64,000 nt of DNA from Alistipes shahii WAL 8301 (GCF_025145845.1 NZ_CP102253.1:2728001-2792000); one strand, 5' to 3'. Counted from the stretch's first letter, positions 8,258 through 17,567 are shown. The notes: a model not told the origin generated them from the sequence alone. Translations and numbers: made by a program.

Positions 8258-8749
8258 TTAGATTTGGTATGTAAATTCAATCAGTCGTTCAGGATTGCAT
8301 AAAGAGAATGATACTTTTGCAACACGCTGATTTTTTAGAAAAACGTTGCAGCAGTATGGTTCATTAGGTTCAAAATCTCTTTCTGGAATAGTTGGACCTA
8401 TAAGCATCTGCATCATAGTCAGTCCTACGCAGATGGTATTTGTTTTTTCAGGTATCCGAATGTATTGCAATCTATGGTCTCCTGTGATCAGTGCATCATA
8501 ATCACTTGCTAATTTGAGATATTGCGTAAGATGGGCAATGAATATCACTGCCGTACAAAGGATGGAAGCACGGGCGATTTGTTCTTTTTCAGCATTAATA
8601 ATTTCGCATTGAATGAAACCTTTGAACTCTAATTCATCAATTTTAGTCCCGTTTTGCCAAATCTCAACATGGTTAAAAGGAAAGCTAAATCCTTCCATTT
8701 TTAATTTGCAGAATGGAGGGAATGCATCATATTGTATTTCTTCGCTCAT
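8258..8749 (-). CDS. Hypothetical protein, 163 residues
   Basis: The product starts MSEEIQYDAFPPFCKLKM. I do not recognise a family. It has no signal peptide. A moderately hydrophobic stretch (ASILCTAVIFIAHL, about residues 61-74) is too short and mixed to call a membrane helix firmly. Several cysteines occur (CKL, QCE, ILC, ICV, CCN, LCN). It is upstream of the serine protease in a probable two-gene unit on the mobile element, so it may be cargo that works with the protease, but nothing in the sequence shows this. Confidence 0.55.
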   Translation of the reverse strand: MSEEIQYDAFPPFCKLKMEGFSFPFNHVEIWQNGTKIDELEFKGFIQCEIINAEKEQIARASILCTAVIFIAHLTQYLKLASDYDALITGDHRLQYIRIPEKTNTICVGLTMMQMLIGPTIPERDFEPNEPYCCNVFLKNQRVAKVSFSLCNPERLIEFTYQI

Positions 8750-9278
8750 AGGTTAGTAGAGTTTTCCCGCCCAACTCCTCTACGGGGATTATTAAATAAA
8801 GAAAGTGTGGAGTTGTTAGTTTATCGTACTGGAGGCTCTGGTAAGCCATTGGACAAATAAACAATACCCCACACTTGGGCAGTATATCGAGAATGATATA
8901 GCTACGCAAGTGATGAGTGTTTGTATTACTTATCCCTGTCCTTAAAATTTACCAGATTCCCAGTACAGGATGAAGCTAAACACTTTCATCAATCAATATG
9001 TTGCTACCCATTGGATAGCACCACAAAGTTAGAAAATGTTTCTTAAAATACAACGCACTCGCGGGGTATTGTAGAAGCAAATTTCGGTTAAAAGTTTCTG
9101 AAAATCAAGATTGACCTTATAGAATGTTTATCATAACTTTCGGGGAAATGTTGACTATGATATTTACAGGGTTCTACAAGAAAGGCCCACCTTTTATGGC
9201 AGGCCCTTACCTATAAAGCAAATTAAATCTAAACTCATTTTTCTTAATATTTATATATAAAAATATATGAAATATGAG
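8750..9278 (-). other. Intergenic stretch, no supported gene
   Basis: About 530 AT-rich bases upstream of the hypothetical gene and downstream of the helicase-like gene. A 60-codon minus-strand ORF overlaps the start of the hypothetical gene but has no family signal. An imperfect hairpin with GGCC arms near 9183-9207 could terminate transcription. I see no tRNA, repeat array or clear promoter box. Confidence 0.5.
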
Positions 9279-11468
9279 TTATTTCAATTTCATAACACTC
9301 CCGGCCAATGTAAACTTACTGATAACTTGAGGTATTTCCACAGGATCTTTACCCAGATATTTCTGTGACTGATAATCCACTACCCGATAATAATTCTCAC
9401 CAGTCCGGTTATCTTTACAGCGTTTGAGTGTACAAAAACTTTGCAGATAACTGACTGCTGTGGCAGGCTTTTCAAAAATTTTCAGCCCCGACGCATTGAA
9501 TATAGCAATCATCAATTCATAAATTTTTTCTCTGGAATAACGCTCTCCCGGTTTGAAATAATTCTCCACAAGGGCACGAAATGGGTGCTCTCGCTCTAAT
9601 GCATTAAACAGTACCGCATTATAAAAGCCATTATACCACTTATTATCCTTATTTCTCTTGTCAGACAATGTATCTACGAGGTATTCATGCGGAGCATATT
9701 TCATTAGTTGATGAAAGCGTGATATAAAGCGTTTTAACTCTCTGGATACGCTCCGTTCGGCACGTACTGTCAGGTCCTCGCTCATACTCCCATCAGCAAT
9801 ACGCTCTTTCATTAATTTTACACACTCGTCGATATTAGCATTTTGAATAGCCTTAAACTCGTCATCTACTGCAATCTCTGCGGCTTGTTGGTCCTTCGAA
9901 TACGAGTCATTAGCAAACGTATGTCCGAGGATTTCACAATCCTCCTCTAATGCAGCGACAATAGCTGTTGCATCAGAATATAGTTGCGAGCGCAGACGCA
10001 CAAACTCATCAAAAGCGTCTATATTAAGATATGAAACAGCCAGATTATCTTCAATATCATGGCGCACCAATGTAATCGGAGTGCTTCCGCCATAAGAAAC
10101 TTTCCATCCGGACATTTGATCGGCGACAGCTTGCCCCACATTTCGATGAATCACATCATTATAATTCTCCAATCCGAAATTTATCTGATTAATGATCTCA
10201 ATGATCCACTTTGCGCAAGCTATATTATGCTGCTTATCGAAATTTTTCTCCCATACTTTCTTGGACTGAATATCATAAATGAGCCGTTCGCTCAAAAGCC
10301 CCTCTTTATGACGGCACCGACCGGCTATCTGCAACAATTTTTCGGGAGATAACAACGTATAAAGGTATTTTGTATCAGATACGGATATAAGATGATACCT
10401 GTCCTCGATGTCTATACCTGTAAAATAGGTACACGTCAGAAAGGTAATCTGCCTGGTCAGGCGGGTCCCGATATTCTCTTGCGGATAATACTCTCCTGCC
10501 TGCTGTTCACTCTGACTGCTGCACCATATTTCGCACTTTCCCTTCAACTCATCCGGTAGCAGTTCGATAATTATTCGCATGGAAGAAACCGTATTGTAAG
10601 CTACGACTATTTTATCCTCCGGATACTGTCGTATGGTTCTTTCCAATGTCGTTGCCACAGTTTTAGGAATGTTTGTCGATCGTATCATCTCAATCGGGCG
10701 ACGAATAAACTGTTCGTATTTCACGTCGATCAAAGGCAGATCAGCCAGTCGGGGATCGGAGAACGGACGGATAGTCGCCGATACCAGACAGCGGTTCCGT
10801 TCGGGGAATTTGAAAAAATAGTCGATGACGTTTTCCAATGCCGGACGATATACACCGTCTGTCTGATAACAATCAATTTCATCGACCATTATGTGCCATT
10901 TCTCCAGATTCTGCGGCAAGTATTCCATCAGCCGCGGTAAGCTGTCAGCGACTACCAGAATCTTTTTATAAGAAATTTTCTTGTTACTCAAATAAGCACG
11001 GATATTTCGGGAGGTCACTTTCTTGATGTCCCCTACCTCGCTACCGACATAAAGATACCTTTTCGTGCCGTCCTCGGTTATTCCCTTGCGATACTTGCCA
11101 TAGGCCAGACTCCTTGTAGGACAAACTACGATACAATTATTTTCCGCATCCAAGGCCAAAGTGGTAGCTCCGATACCTGTAACATTCTTTTTAATGATGC
11201 CATACGGCAACTGCCGGAATACCTCACTGAATCTCTTGGTATTATCCTTTATAAGAACCTCCAAAGAATCCAATCTGTTCTTCTCGGTTTCGTTCGGATG
11301 CAAACGATATACTACACCGGGGACATCCAACACCTCCGCATTGTTGATCGTGCACTTAACAACAACGCCATCCTTTTCCTCCGTATCAAACTGATAGCGG
11401 GGATCGTCAATACGCTTGGCTTCAGCAGTCAGCGTGCAAAGCACTAAAACCTTTCGTCCTGCTTCCAT
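9279..11468 (-). CDS. Superfamily 2 helicase-like ATPase of a mobile element, atypical Walker A
   Basis: 729 residues. SF2 landmarks appear in order: GIGATTLAL followed by CIVVCPTRSLAYGKYRKG (motifs I and Ia), VDEID (motif II, DExx), SATIRPF (motif III), and LQIAGRCRHKEG (motif VI, QxxGRxxR type). The position of the Walker A lysine (GxGKT) reads GATT, so ATP binding is either unusual or lost. The C-terminal 300 residues are helical and unassigned. It sits next to the integrase on the same strand, so a role in replication or maintenance of the excised element is plausible but inferred. Confidence 0.6.
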   Translation of the reverse strand: MEAGRKVLVLCTLTAEAKRIDDPRYQFDTEEKDGVVVKCTINNAEVLDVPGVVYRLHPNETEKNRLDSLEVLIKDNTKRFSEVFRQLPYGIIKKNVTGIGATTLALDAENNCIVVCPTRSLAYGKYRKGITEDGTKRYLYVGSEVGDIKKVTSRNIRAYLSNKKISYKKILVVADSLPRLMEYLPQNLEKWHIMVDEIDCYQTDGVYRPALENVIDYFFKFPERNRCLVSATIRPFSDPRLADLPLIDVKYEQFIRRPIEMIRSTNIPKTVATTLERTIRQYPEDKIVVAYNTVSSMRIIIELLPDELKGKCEIWCSSQSEQQAGEYYPQENIGTRLTRQITFLTCTYFTGIDIEDRYHLISVSDTKYLYTLLSPEKLLQIAGRCRHKEGLLSERLIYDIQSKKVWEKNFDKQHNIACAKWIIEIINQINFGLENYNDVIHRNVGQAVADQMSGWKVSYGGSTPITLVRHDIEDNLAVSYLNIDAFDEFVRLRSQLYSDATAIVAALEEDCEILGHTFANDSYSKDQQAAEIAVDDEFKAIQNANIDECVKLMKERIADGSMSEDLTVRAERSVSRELKRFISRFHQLMKYAPHEYLVDTLSDKRNKDNKWYNGFYNAVLFNALEREHPFRALVENYFKPGERYSREKIYELMIAIFNASGLKIFEKPATAVSYLQSFCTLKRCKDNRTGENYYRVVDYQSQKYLGKDPVEIPQVISKFTLAGSVMKLK

Positions 11469-11688
11469 CTTTGAAATAAATTACGTTCCGCATTCTCCCT
11501 TACGGAACTATTCGAAAGAATTGCCTGCGCTCTCACCGCAGACAATCCAACTATTCGGACACTCTCAACTACAATCGAGAATGTCGCGTAAAGGCTTTAT
11601 AGCCTTATTCAGATATTTACAAGATAAGCAAAATTTTCGAGATTTCCAAATATTCAAGCAATTATTTCGCTGACAATCAGCTCTTTTA

Positions 11689-12960
11689 TCACTTATTGAG
11701 CACCTTTTCCAGCCGTCCGATATGATTGCTGATGTTCTTGTTCAGAACTTGCGCATAGGAATGCTGGGTAACCGAAATATTAGAGTGTCCGAGCAGTTTG
11801 CTCACCACCTCGATAGGAACATCGTTATAGAGCAGGATAGTCGTGGCAAAGGTTTTCCGGGCCGTGTGGTGCGTCAATTTCTTGTCGATGCCTACCACAT
11901 CCGCAATTTCCCGCAGATAGGAATTGACCTTTTGATTGGAGATACGCGGCTGGATATAATCGTCCGTACTACCGAATTCCCGGAACCATGCTATCAGTTT
12001 CTCGGCCTGCGGGAGCAACGGAACGGAAACCTCCCGGTCCGTCTTTTGACGAACAAGCGTGATCCAATTCCTGCCGTCAAATCCTTTCGTGATATGCTTC
12101 GGTTGCAACGCCTGCGCTTCATGGTAGGCAAGCCCCGTATAGACCGAGAAGAGGTAGATGTTCTTAACCGTTTCCAGACGTTTCTGGGCAAAATGATGAT
12201 GCTCCAGTTTGTGCAGTTCCTCCTGCGTGAGAAATACCAGCCGTTTACGCTCTTTTAAGGGCCTGTATTCGACGAACGGGTCCTGCTGGATATAGTTGCA
12301 CTTGAAAGCGAAAGTGACCATCTGACGCACCCGCTGCATGATTTTATTGATGGTGATGGCTTTCAGACCTTGCACTATGAGTGCTTCTTCGAACTGCTTC
12401 ACAAAGCGATAGTCCACGCTTCGGATGGGAATGTCCTGCATGTTATACGAGGTGCGGATATACCGCTCTACATGGGCGAAAACCTCCCGGAATTTTTGCA
12501 ATGTGGCAGGTGAATACTCTTTGCCTACGAGTTGCTCCATCTTGTTCAGACGCTCCCGGAAAATCCCGCACAACGTATGTTCCTCCACCGTCTTGTGCTT
12601 GTAGATCGAGTAGATTTCAGCCAGCGATACATTCCCGTCCGCTTCGTACAATCTACGCTCGATGCCTTTGAGTTCGATAGTGATATCCTGCAAGCGACGG
12701 TTAATCAGCACGGCATCTTCCGAGGTTCCTCGAACACATTGAGCGTCTTTGTCCCACAAGTCAGGTGTTACATAAAGTCCCGTCGAAAATTGCTGGCGTT
12801 CTGCACCGTCAGTTGTTAACTTGCAGTAAATCGGGGCTGTACCCCGTCGGTTTTTCTTAAATTCGTAAAGATAATAGGTGATTCTCAGTATTTCAACCAT
12901 AGTCAGCAGATCGTTTTCATAACCCGCTGGAATACTTTTCATTACAAGTCTGGAATACAA
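11689..12960 (-). CDS. Tyrosine recombinase (site-specific integrase)
   Basis: 423 residues with the Bacteroidetes integrase layout: an N-terminal arm-binding domain (YYLYEFKKNRRGTAPIYCKL), a SAM-like core-binding domain (about 115-220), and a catalytic domain. Visible catalytic residues are HTARKTFATT (H-x-x-R), LLGHSNISVTQ (second His) and QHSYAQ (nucleophile Tyr). The first catalytic Arg position reads TGLAYHEAQ, lacking Arg, as is known for IntDOT-type enzymes. An alternative start at 12942 gives MKSIPAGYE. It is the last gene before the tRNA-fMet 3' end (170 bases away), which marks the element's attachment end. Confidence 0.93.
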   Translation of the reverse strand: MYSRLVMKSIPAGYENDLLTMVEILRITYYLYEFKKNRRGTAPIYCKLTTDGAERQQFSTGLYVTPDLWDKDAQCVRGTSEDAVLINRRLQDITIELKGIERRLYEADGNVSLAEIYSIYKHKTVEEHTLCGIFRERLNKMEQLVGKEYSPATLQKFREVFAHVERYIRTSYNMQDIPIRSVDYRFVKQFEEALIVQGLKAITINKIMQRVRQMVTFAFKCNYIQQDPFVEYRPLKERKRLVFLTQEELHKLEHHHFAQKRLETVKNIYLFSVYTGLAYHEAQALQPKHITKGFDGRNWITLVRQKTDREVSVPLLPQAEKLIAWFREFGSTDDYIQPRISNQKVNSYLREIADVVGIDKKLTHHTARKTFATTILLYNDVPIEVVSKLLGHSNISVTQHSYAQVLNKNISNHIGRLEKVLNK

Positions 12961-13101
12961 CTTTTGCCCGAAAGCGAATTGTATTCCAACGAACCCCTAA
13001 AATACCCCGATTTTGAATGATTATTAAAATATCTTAAAATATGGCAATTTTGCTTAATTGCTGATTATAAGACATTTAACCATTTTGCAGGGTATAAAAA
13101 T

Positions 13102-13129
13102 AGGGGCCAGATTTTGCAATCTAACCCCT
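13102..13129 (-). terminator. Rho-independent terminator of tRNA-fMet
   Basis: AGGGG-x2-AGATT paired with AATCT-x2-CCCCT around a TTGC loop, followed on the minus strand by a T run. It lies 4 bases beyond the tRNA 3' end and appears intact, so integration of the element did not remove it. Confidence 0.7.
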
Positions 13130-13133
13130 TTAG

Positions 13134-13206
13134 TAGCGGGAGGAGGACTCGAACCTCCGACCTTCGGGTTATGAGCCCGACGAGCTGCCAACTGCTCCAT
13201 CCCGCG
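13134..13206 (-). tRNA. tRNA-fMet (anticodon CAT), initiator type
   Basis: Seventy-three bases fold as a cloverleaf with loop CTCATAA. The anticodon stem has three consecutive G-C pairs (CGGG/CCCG) and the first acceptor position is unpaired (C against T), both hallmarks of bacterial initiator tRNA. CCA is not encoded. Its 3' end faces the integrase gene, which suits use of the tRNA 3' end or its flank as an attachment site. Confidence 0.93.
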
Positions 13207-13245
13207 ATATATCTTTAGACCGATGATCTATCGCTTTTGCGTGTG

Positions 13246-13253
13246 CAAAGATA
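13246..13253 (-). promoter_or_regulatory. Promoter -7 box of tRNA-fMet
   Basis: Minus-strand TATCTTTG matches TAnnTTTG, 40 bases upstream of the mature tRNA 5' end. Confidence 0.6.
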
Positions 13254-13344
13254 AGACAAATTTTCCATTCCGGCAAATTAATTTCAGCTAAAAAACTCCT
13301 TCACACACCCTGCACGCTGTTTGTCAACCGGTTAGAGGACCGAA

Positions 13345-15126
13345 TTATTTTATGGCTGCAACCACGATCTCCGCCAGATCGCGCACCTCGCCCTTCGTGC
13401 CGCGGCCGATGGCCTTTTTGCAGAGCGGGCAGGCGGTGACGATCACCTCGGCCCCCGTGGCGTCGAGCTGCGCGGCGACCGACCGGGCGATCTGCACCTG
13501 CTGGCCGTCGGAGATGGCCGTATTGGCCACCGAGGAGCCGCAGCAGAGGGCGTTCTCGCGCGTCGAGGCGGGTTCGAGCAATTCGCCCACGGCTTCGATC
13601 ACCGCACGCGGCTCGTCGTAGATGCCGCTGCCGCGCCCCAGTTCGCAGGGGTCGTGGTAGGTGAAGCGCGTCGCGCCATGCTCCAGCGAAAGGCGGCCCG
13701 CACGAATCAACCGCAGGATATATTCCGAATGGTGCAGGATCTCGATACCCGGCAGGTCGTAATCCTCGCGGAAGACCTTGAGGCAGATCGGGCACGACGT
13801 GACGAGCGTTGTGATGCCGTGCTTACGGAACAGGTCGGCATTGTATTTCATCATCTTGCGCGCCGAATCGGTCTCGCCGGCCAGTTTGAGCGGCCGGCCG
13901 CAGCAGACGCCGCCTTCGCGGTCGGCCCACCAGACCTCCTCGCCCGCGGCCTCGAAGATCGCCGACATCGCCGACATCGTGCGCGGCGTCAGCAGGGTCA
14001 TGCAGCCCGCAAAATAGCCCACCTTGCCCGCACCTTCGGAGCGGTCGAGACCCTTGAAATAGCCGTAGCGGCGTTCGTCGGGCACGTTGTGCATCTTGTC
14101 GCGCGAGTTGACGCGGAGCGTGTTGAGATCAATGCCGACGGGGCATTTCTCGGCACAGCGGCCGCACATCAGGCAGTTGTCGGCCGTCTGGAGGCGCAGC
14201 ATGTTGTAACGGCGGTCGCGCAGGAAGTAGACCGACTGCACGTCGTCGACGCCCAGCACGCTCTGCAACTGGCAGGGGTCGATGCAGATGCCGCAGCGCG
14301 AGCAGGCCTCGACCTGGAAATTATCGTAGGAAGACTCCTTTTCGCCCGAGCGCAGGTTGTAACGGCGCAGGAAGATGAGGGGTATCTCCGTGAAAATATG
14401 CATGTAACGCGAGAACGGCAGCGCCACGAAGAACACGCCGAGGCACGAGGAATAGAACCACCACGCCGCGGTTTCGAGATTCATCAGCGGCATCACGCCG
14501 ATATGCCCGGACATCCACTCCCCGAGGCTCCCGGTGAGGAATCCCCCGCCGCCGTAAAGCGCGCACGTGGCGCTTTCGGCCACCAGACGCGCCGGGAACA
14601 CGAACCACAGCGCCGACAAGGCCACCCGGTCGCCCGGGACGTGCTTCGTCGTGCGCCGCATGCCCATCGCCCGGGAGTAGAGACGCTTGCCCCAGGCCAG
14701 CGCCACGCCCGAGAGGACGAACAGCAGCAGGAGGTCCATCGTGAAATCGAAGAACGGCTTGTGCTCCAGCCCTGTGGCGAAATACTTGAAAAAGACGTGT
14801 CCCTGCAACGGCACGTAGCGGAAGCCCAGATAGGCGATCGTCTCGGCCCACCCCACGGCGATCAGCAGGAACCAGCCGAAAGCCAGCGACATGTGCATGT
14901 ACCCCAGCAGGGGGTTGACCCGGAAGATGCGGCGGTGGAGCAGCGACTCGCTCACCACCTCCCACGCCGCCCCGAAGGTGCGGCGCGTCGGCAGTCCGAA
15001 CAGAATCCGTTTCTTGTCGGCGCGGGGCAGGCGGTAGAGCCACGTCCCCCACTTCCAGGCCAGGACGGCGAACATCACCGCAGCGCCGATGATGAACGGC
15101 AGACAGAATGGCGCGTAGAAAGTCAT
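13345..15126 (-). CDS. HdrD/DsrK-like membrane iron-sulfur oxidoreductase (cytochrome b-like N-terminus plus two CCG domains)
   Basis: 593 residues. The first about 270 carry several membrane helices with conserved histidines (GYMHMSLAFGW, SRYMHIF), like an HdrE/NarI-type haem b subunit. Two [4Fe-4S] motifs follow: CSRCGICIDPCQ and CLMCGRCAEKCPVG. Two cysteine-rich CCG domains then contain GYFAGCM...GGVCCGRP...SCPIC and YHDPCELG...ALCCGS...ACPLC, as in the HdrB/HdrD catalytic unit. It is the last gene of a five-gene operon and is probably the membrane anchor that exchanges electrons with the quinone pool. In non-methanogens the physiological disulfide or other acceptor is unknown. Confidence 0.85.
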   Translation of the reverse strand: MTFYAPFCLPFIIGAAVMFAVLAWKWGTWLYRLPRADKKRILFGLPTRRTFGAAWEVVSESLLHRRIFRVNPLLGYMHMSLAFGWFLLIAVGWAETIAYLGFRYVPLQGHVFFKYFATGLEHKPFFDFTMDLLLLFVLSGVALAWGKRLYSRAMGMRRTTKHVPGDRVALSALWFVFPARLVAESATCALYGGGGFLTGSLGEWMSGHIGVMPLMNLETAAWWFYSSCLGVFFVALPFSRYMHIFTEIPLIFLRRYNLRSGEKESSYDNFQVEACSRCGICIDPCQLQSVLGVDDVQSVYFLRDRRYNMLRLQTADNCLMCGRCAEKCPVGIDLNTLRVNSRDKMHNVPDERRYGYFKGLDRSEGAGKVGYFAGCMTLLTPRTMSAMSAIFEAAGEEVWWADREGGVCCGRPLKLAGETDSARKMMKYNADLFRKHGITTLVTSCPICLKVFREDYDLPGIEILHHSEYILRLIRAGRLSLEHGATRFTYHDPCELGRGSGIYDEPRAVIEAVGELLEPASTRENALCCGSSVANTAISDGQQVQIARSVAAQLDATGAEVIVTACPLCKKAIGRGTKGEVRDLAEIVVAAIK

Positions 15127-15128
15127 CG

Positions 15129-15464
15129 TCAGAAATCCCCCAGTTTACGTTTGATAAGCATCACCACGCCGCGCGTATTGATGCCGCGCGGGCACACCAG
15201 CCGGCATTTGCCGCACAGCATGCACTTGTTCATCTCCTCGTAGGCCCCCTGGTATTCGCCGCGGCGCACCAACGTGTGGACCTTGCGGAAATTGAACTCC
15301 GTGAGGTTGCCCGCCGTGCAGACCGCCGTGCAGGCCCCGCAGCCGATGCAGGTCTGCAACTCGGGCATCTCGCGCAGGATCTCGTCGCTCTTGCGCAGGT
15401 TGTTGCGGTCGATGTCGATGGCCCGGGGCTTCGAAATGGTGTATCCGAAATTGATCGCCGCCAT
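15129..15464 (-). CDS. HdrC-like ferredoxin-type subunit
   Basis: 111 residues starting MAAINFGYTI. Two [4Fe-4S] cluster motifs, CIGCGACTAVC and CMLCGKCRLVCPRG, lie about 40 residues apart with the spacing of HdrC and QmoC-type subunits. The start is set by the stop of the preceding HdrA-like gene two bases upstream (TAG at 15467-15469). It would pass electrons between the HdrA-like flavoprotein and the membrane subunit encoded 2 bases downstream. Confidence 0.82.
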   Translation of the reverse strand: MAAINFGYTISKPRAIDIDRNNLRKSDEILREMPELQTCIGCGACTAVCTAGNLTEFNFRKVHTLVRRGEYQGAYEEMNKCMLCGKCRLVCPRGINTRGVVMLIKRKLGDF

Positions 15465-15466
15465 TG

Positions 15467-16474
15467 CTATGCCTCCACGTATTTGGCCGCGGCGTCGGCT
15501 GCGGCGATGCCCTCGTTCAACGACTCGCCGATGTTCTTGGGCGCCGTAATGGTCCCGGCGTAGAAAATGCCGTCGACGTTGCTCTTCACATTGCCGAGAA
15601 ACATGTCGCGCGGAGCCAGAAAGCCGCTCGGAGCGCGGTTCAGCCCGGCGCCTGCGGCAAACGCTTCGTTGTCGTCGTTGGCCCGCATGCCCACGATCAG
15701 CACCAGCATGTCGACGCTCATGCGCAGGGGGCGGCCCGTCAGCGTGTCCTCGGCCTTGATCTGCACCCGTCCGTCGATCGTCGGGCTGGCCTCCGAAATG
15801 CGTCCGCGCAGGAAGTGGATGTTGTATCTCTGCTGCGCCTCGCGGTACATCTCCTCGTAACCGGGACCGAACATGCGGATGTCCATGTAAAAATTGAAAA
15901 CGTCGGCCTCGGGGAAGAGCTGTTTCATCTCCATGGCCTGCTTGACGCCCGTGATGCAGCACACCTTCGAGCAGTGCTGCTGGCAGACCTTCTCGTCGCG
16001 CGAACCCACGCAGTGCAGGAAGGCGATGCGCCTGGGGCGCGATCCGTCGGCCTTGGCCACGCGCCCCTCGTTCAACATGCGCTCGATGTCGGCCGTCGTG
16101 AAGACGTTGTCGTAGATGCCGTAGCCGTACTCCTCCTTGATCGAGGCATCGAAGAGCGTGAAGCCGCTGGCCACGACCACCGAATCGCACGGCAGCGTCC
16201 GCCCGTCGGCGAGCGTGACGCTCTCCTTCGTGAAGCCCGCGACCTCCGTGGAGGTCATCACCTCGATGCCGCTCTCGTTGACCCTGCGGCGCAACTCGGT
16301 CAGCACCTCCTGCGCCGGGGTGAACGACGGGAACAGCACGTGCCAGCCCCGGAGCTTGCCGCCCAGTTCGGCCTCTTTCTCGATGATGACCGGGCTGACG
16401 CCCTGTTCCGCCAGACGCAGGGCCGTCTGCATGCCCGCAACGCCGCCGCCTATAATGATAACTCGTTTTTTCAT
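15467..16474 (-). CDS. HdrA-like FAD-dependent oxidoreductase
   Basis: 335 residues from the ATG at 16474, which overlaps the stop of the upstream gene. The Rossmann FAD motif is at the N-terminus (VIIIGGGVAGMQTALRLAE), followed by IIEKEAELGGKLRGW. A cysteine cluster CVGSRDEKVCQQHCSKVCC gives the HdrA iron-sulfur signature, and GTITAPKNIGESL closes the FAD site. It is much shorter than bifurcating methanogen HdrA (about 650 residues) and resembles QmoA-type proteins. Expected role: flavin-based electron transfer between a soluble donor and the HdrBC/HdrD partners. Confidence 0.85.
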   Translation of the reverse strand: MKKRVIIIGGGVAGMQTALRLAEQGVSPVIIEKEAELGGKLRGWHVLFPSFTPAQEVLTELRRRVNESGIEVMTSTEVAGFTKESVTLADGRTLPCDSVVVASGFTLFDASIKEEYGYGIYDNVFTTADIERMLNEGRVAKADGSRPRRIAFLHCVGSRDEKVCQQHCSKVCCITGVKQAMEMKQLFPEADVFNFYMDIRMFGPGYEEMYREAQQRYNIHFLRGRISEASPTIDGRVQIKAEDTLTGRPLRMSVDMLVLIVGMRANDDNEAFAAGAGLNRAPSGFLAPRDMFLGNVKSNVDGIFYAGTITAPKNIGESLNEGIAAADAAAKYVEA

Positions 16475-17565
16475 TATTCTCTGATGTCGTAAATCGTATC
16501 CGTCGGGCAGCAGTTGACCACCGCCGACTCGGGTTTTCCGATATATTTCCCGTTGCGGCCCAGATACTTGGCCGCGGGATCGTACTCGACGCCCATCTTG
16601 TCCAGCAGGGGTTCCACGTCGACCTGGTGCATCTGCATGCCCAGCTCCCAGGGGTCGTAGCCCAGCACCAGCCCGGCCATCTCCTCGTAGGTCAGCACCG
16701 GGATTCCGTGGCCGTTCTGGCCGTAGGTCGTGCCCTCCATCTCGGCGATGGCGTACTGCCATTTGTCGAGGAACATCGCGCAGCCCGGACAGTTGGCCAC
16801 GATGAAATCGGGCTTGTAGGGCGCCATGCTCTCCAGTTTCTTGTGCGAGTTGGCGATCGAATAGCCGCGGTTGGCCTGCACGAGGTAGTTGCGGAACCCG
16901 AATCCGCAGCAATGGCGGCGTTCGGGATAGTCGACGCACTCGCCACCCCACGACTCGACCATGCCGGCCAGCACATAGGGGAACTCCGATCCTCCGATCC
17001 CGGATTTCGGAAATATCTTGGCGTAGTGGCAGCCGATGTGCTCGACGACCTTCAGCGGTTCGCCCGTCGCGGCGTTGACGAGCCGTTTTTTGGCCCGCGC
17101 GGCGATCTCTTCGCGGAAATGGAACACGACATCCGACGTGTGGGCCAGGCTCGCGGGCTTCTTGAACTCGCGCCGGGTCGCCTTCCAGAGATTCTCGCGC
17201 GTCTTCTCCTCCGTCTCGGGGAACTCGTGCCACGTGGCCAGAATCTCCGTGTAAACGCCGAACGAGGTGATGCACGAAGTCACGAGGTTCTCATACCCCG
17301 CCTCGCCCATCAGCGCGAACTGCCGCGCCACGACGGTCATAATCGTCTCCAGCGGCACGATGTCCGAATGGTAGCCGATCCCCGTGCACGACGAGTGCTT
17401 GGGGTCGTCCGAGAGGTCCTTGCCCAGGTCGTTGCGCAGCATGTCGATAAACAGCTTCTCGCTGCCCGGGAAGAAATTCTGCCGGATGCAGCTGCGCGCG
17501 TAATAATAGTGGTCGTCGGCGATCTCCTTCTGGTAGTCCTGCCAACTCTTTCGCTTCATCGTCAT
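16474..17565 (-). CDS. HdrB-like heterodisulfide reductase subunit
   Basis: 363 residues from the ATG at 17565 (a second ATG two codons later is equally possible). Cysteine-rich segments SSCTGIGYHSD, EHIGCHYAKIFP, RRHCCGFGFRN and VANCPGCAMFLDKWQ match the CCG-domain pattern of HdrB, which holds the noncubane [4Fe-4S] catalytic centre. It is 2 bases downstream of the HdrC-like gene and overlaps the HdrA-like gene by one base, so the three are probably made in fixed ratio. Confidence 0.82.
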   Translation of the reverse strand: MTMKRKSWQDYQKEIADDHYYYARSCIRQNFFPGSEKLFIDMLRNDLGKDLSDDPKHSSCTGIGYHSDIVPLETIMTVVARQFALMGEAGYENLVTSCITSFGVYTEILATWHEFPETEEKTRENLWKATRREFKKPASLAHTSDVVFHFREEIAARAKKRLVNAATGEPLKVVEHIGCHYAKIFPKSGIGGSEFPYVLAGMVESWGGECVDYPERRHCCGFGFRNYLVQANRGYSIANSHKKLESMAPYKPDFIVANCPGCAMFLDKWQYAIAEMEGTTYGQNGHGIPVLTYEEMAGLVLGYDPWELGMQMHQVDVEPLLDKMGVEYDPAAKYLGRNGKYIGKPESAVVNCCPTDTIYDIRE

Positions 17566-17567
17566 CG

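Noticed and set aside
8727..8909. 60-codon minus-strand ORF
   Set aside because: Overlaps the start of the 163-residue gene in another frame, has no upstream signal and no family resemblance.
12942..12960. Upstream integrase start as the only possibility
   Set aside because: Starts at 12960 and 12942 are both possible; neither has a distinctive ribosome-binding site, so the longer form is kept only by convention.
13102..13206. Disruption of tRNA-fMet by the element
   Set aside because: The cloverleaf, promoter and terminator all look intact, so integration has preserved the gene.
13654..15243. 529-codon open frame opposite the HdrD-like gene
   Set aside because: It is a shadow of a GC-rich coding region: Arg/His/Asp/Glu-rich with no family pattern, while the minus strand encodes clear iron-sulfur and membrane motifs.
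15129..16190. 353-codon frame that extends the small HdrC-like protein upstream
   Set aside because: The extension is in the wrong frame of the HdrA-like gene; the true start is the ATG at 15464, right after the HdrA-like stop.
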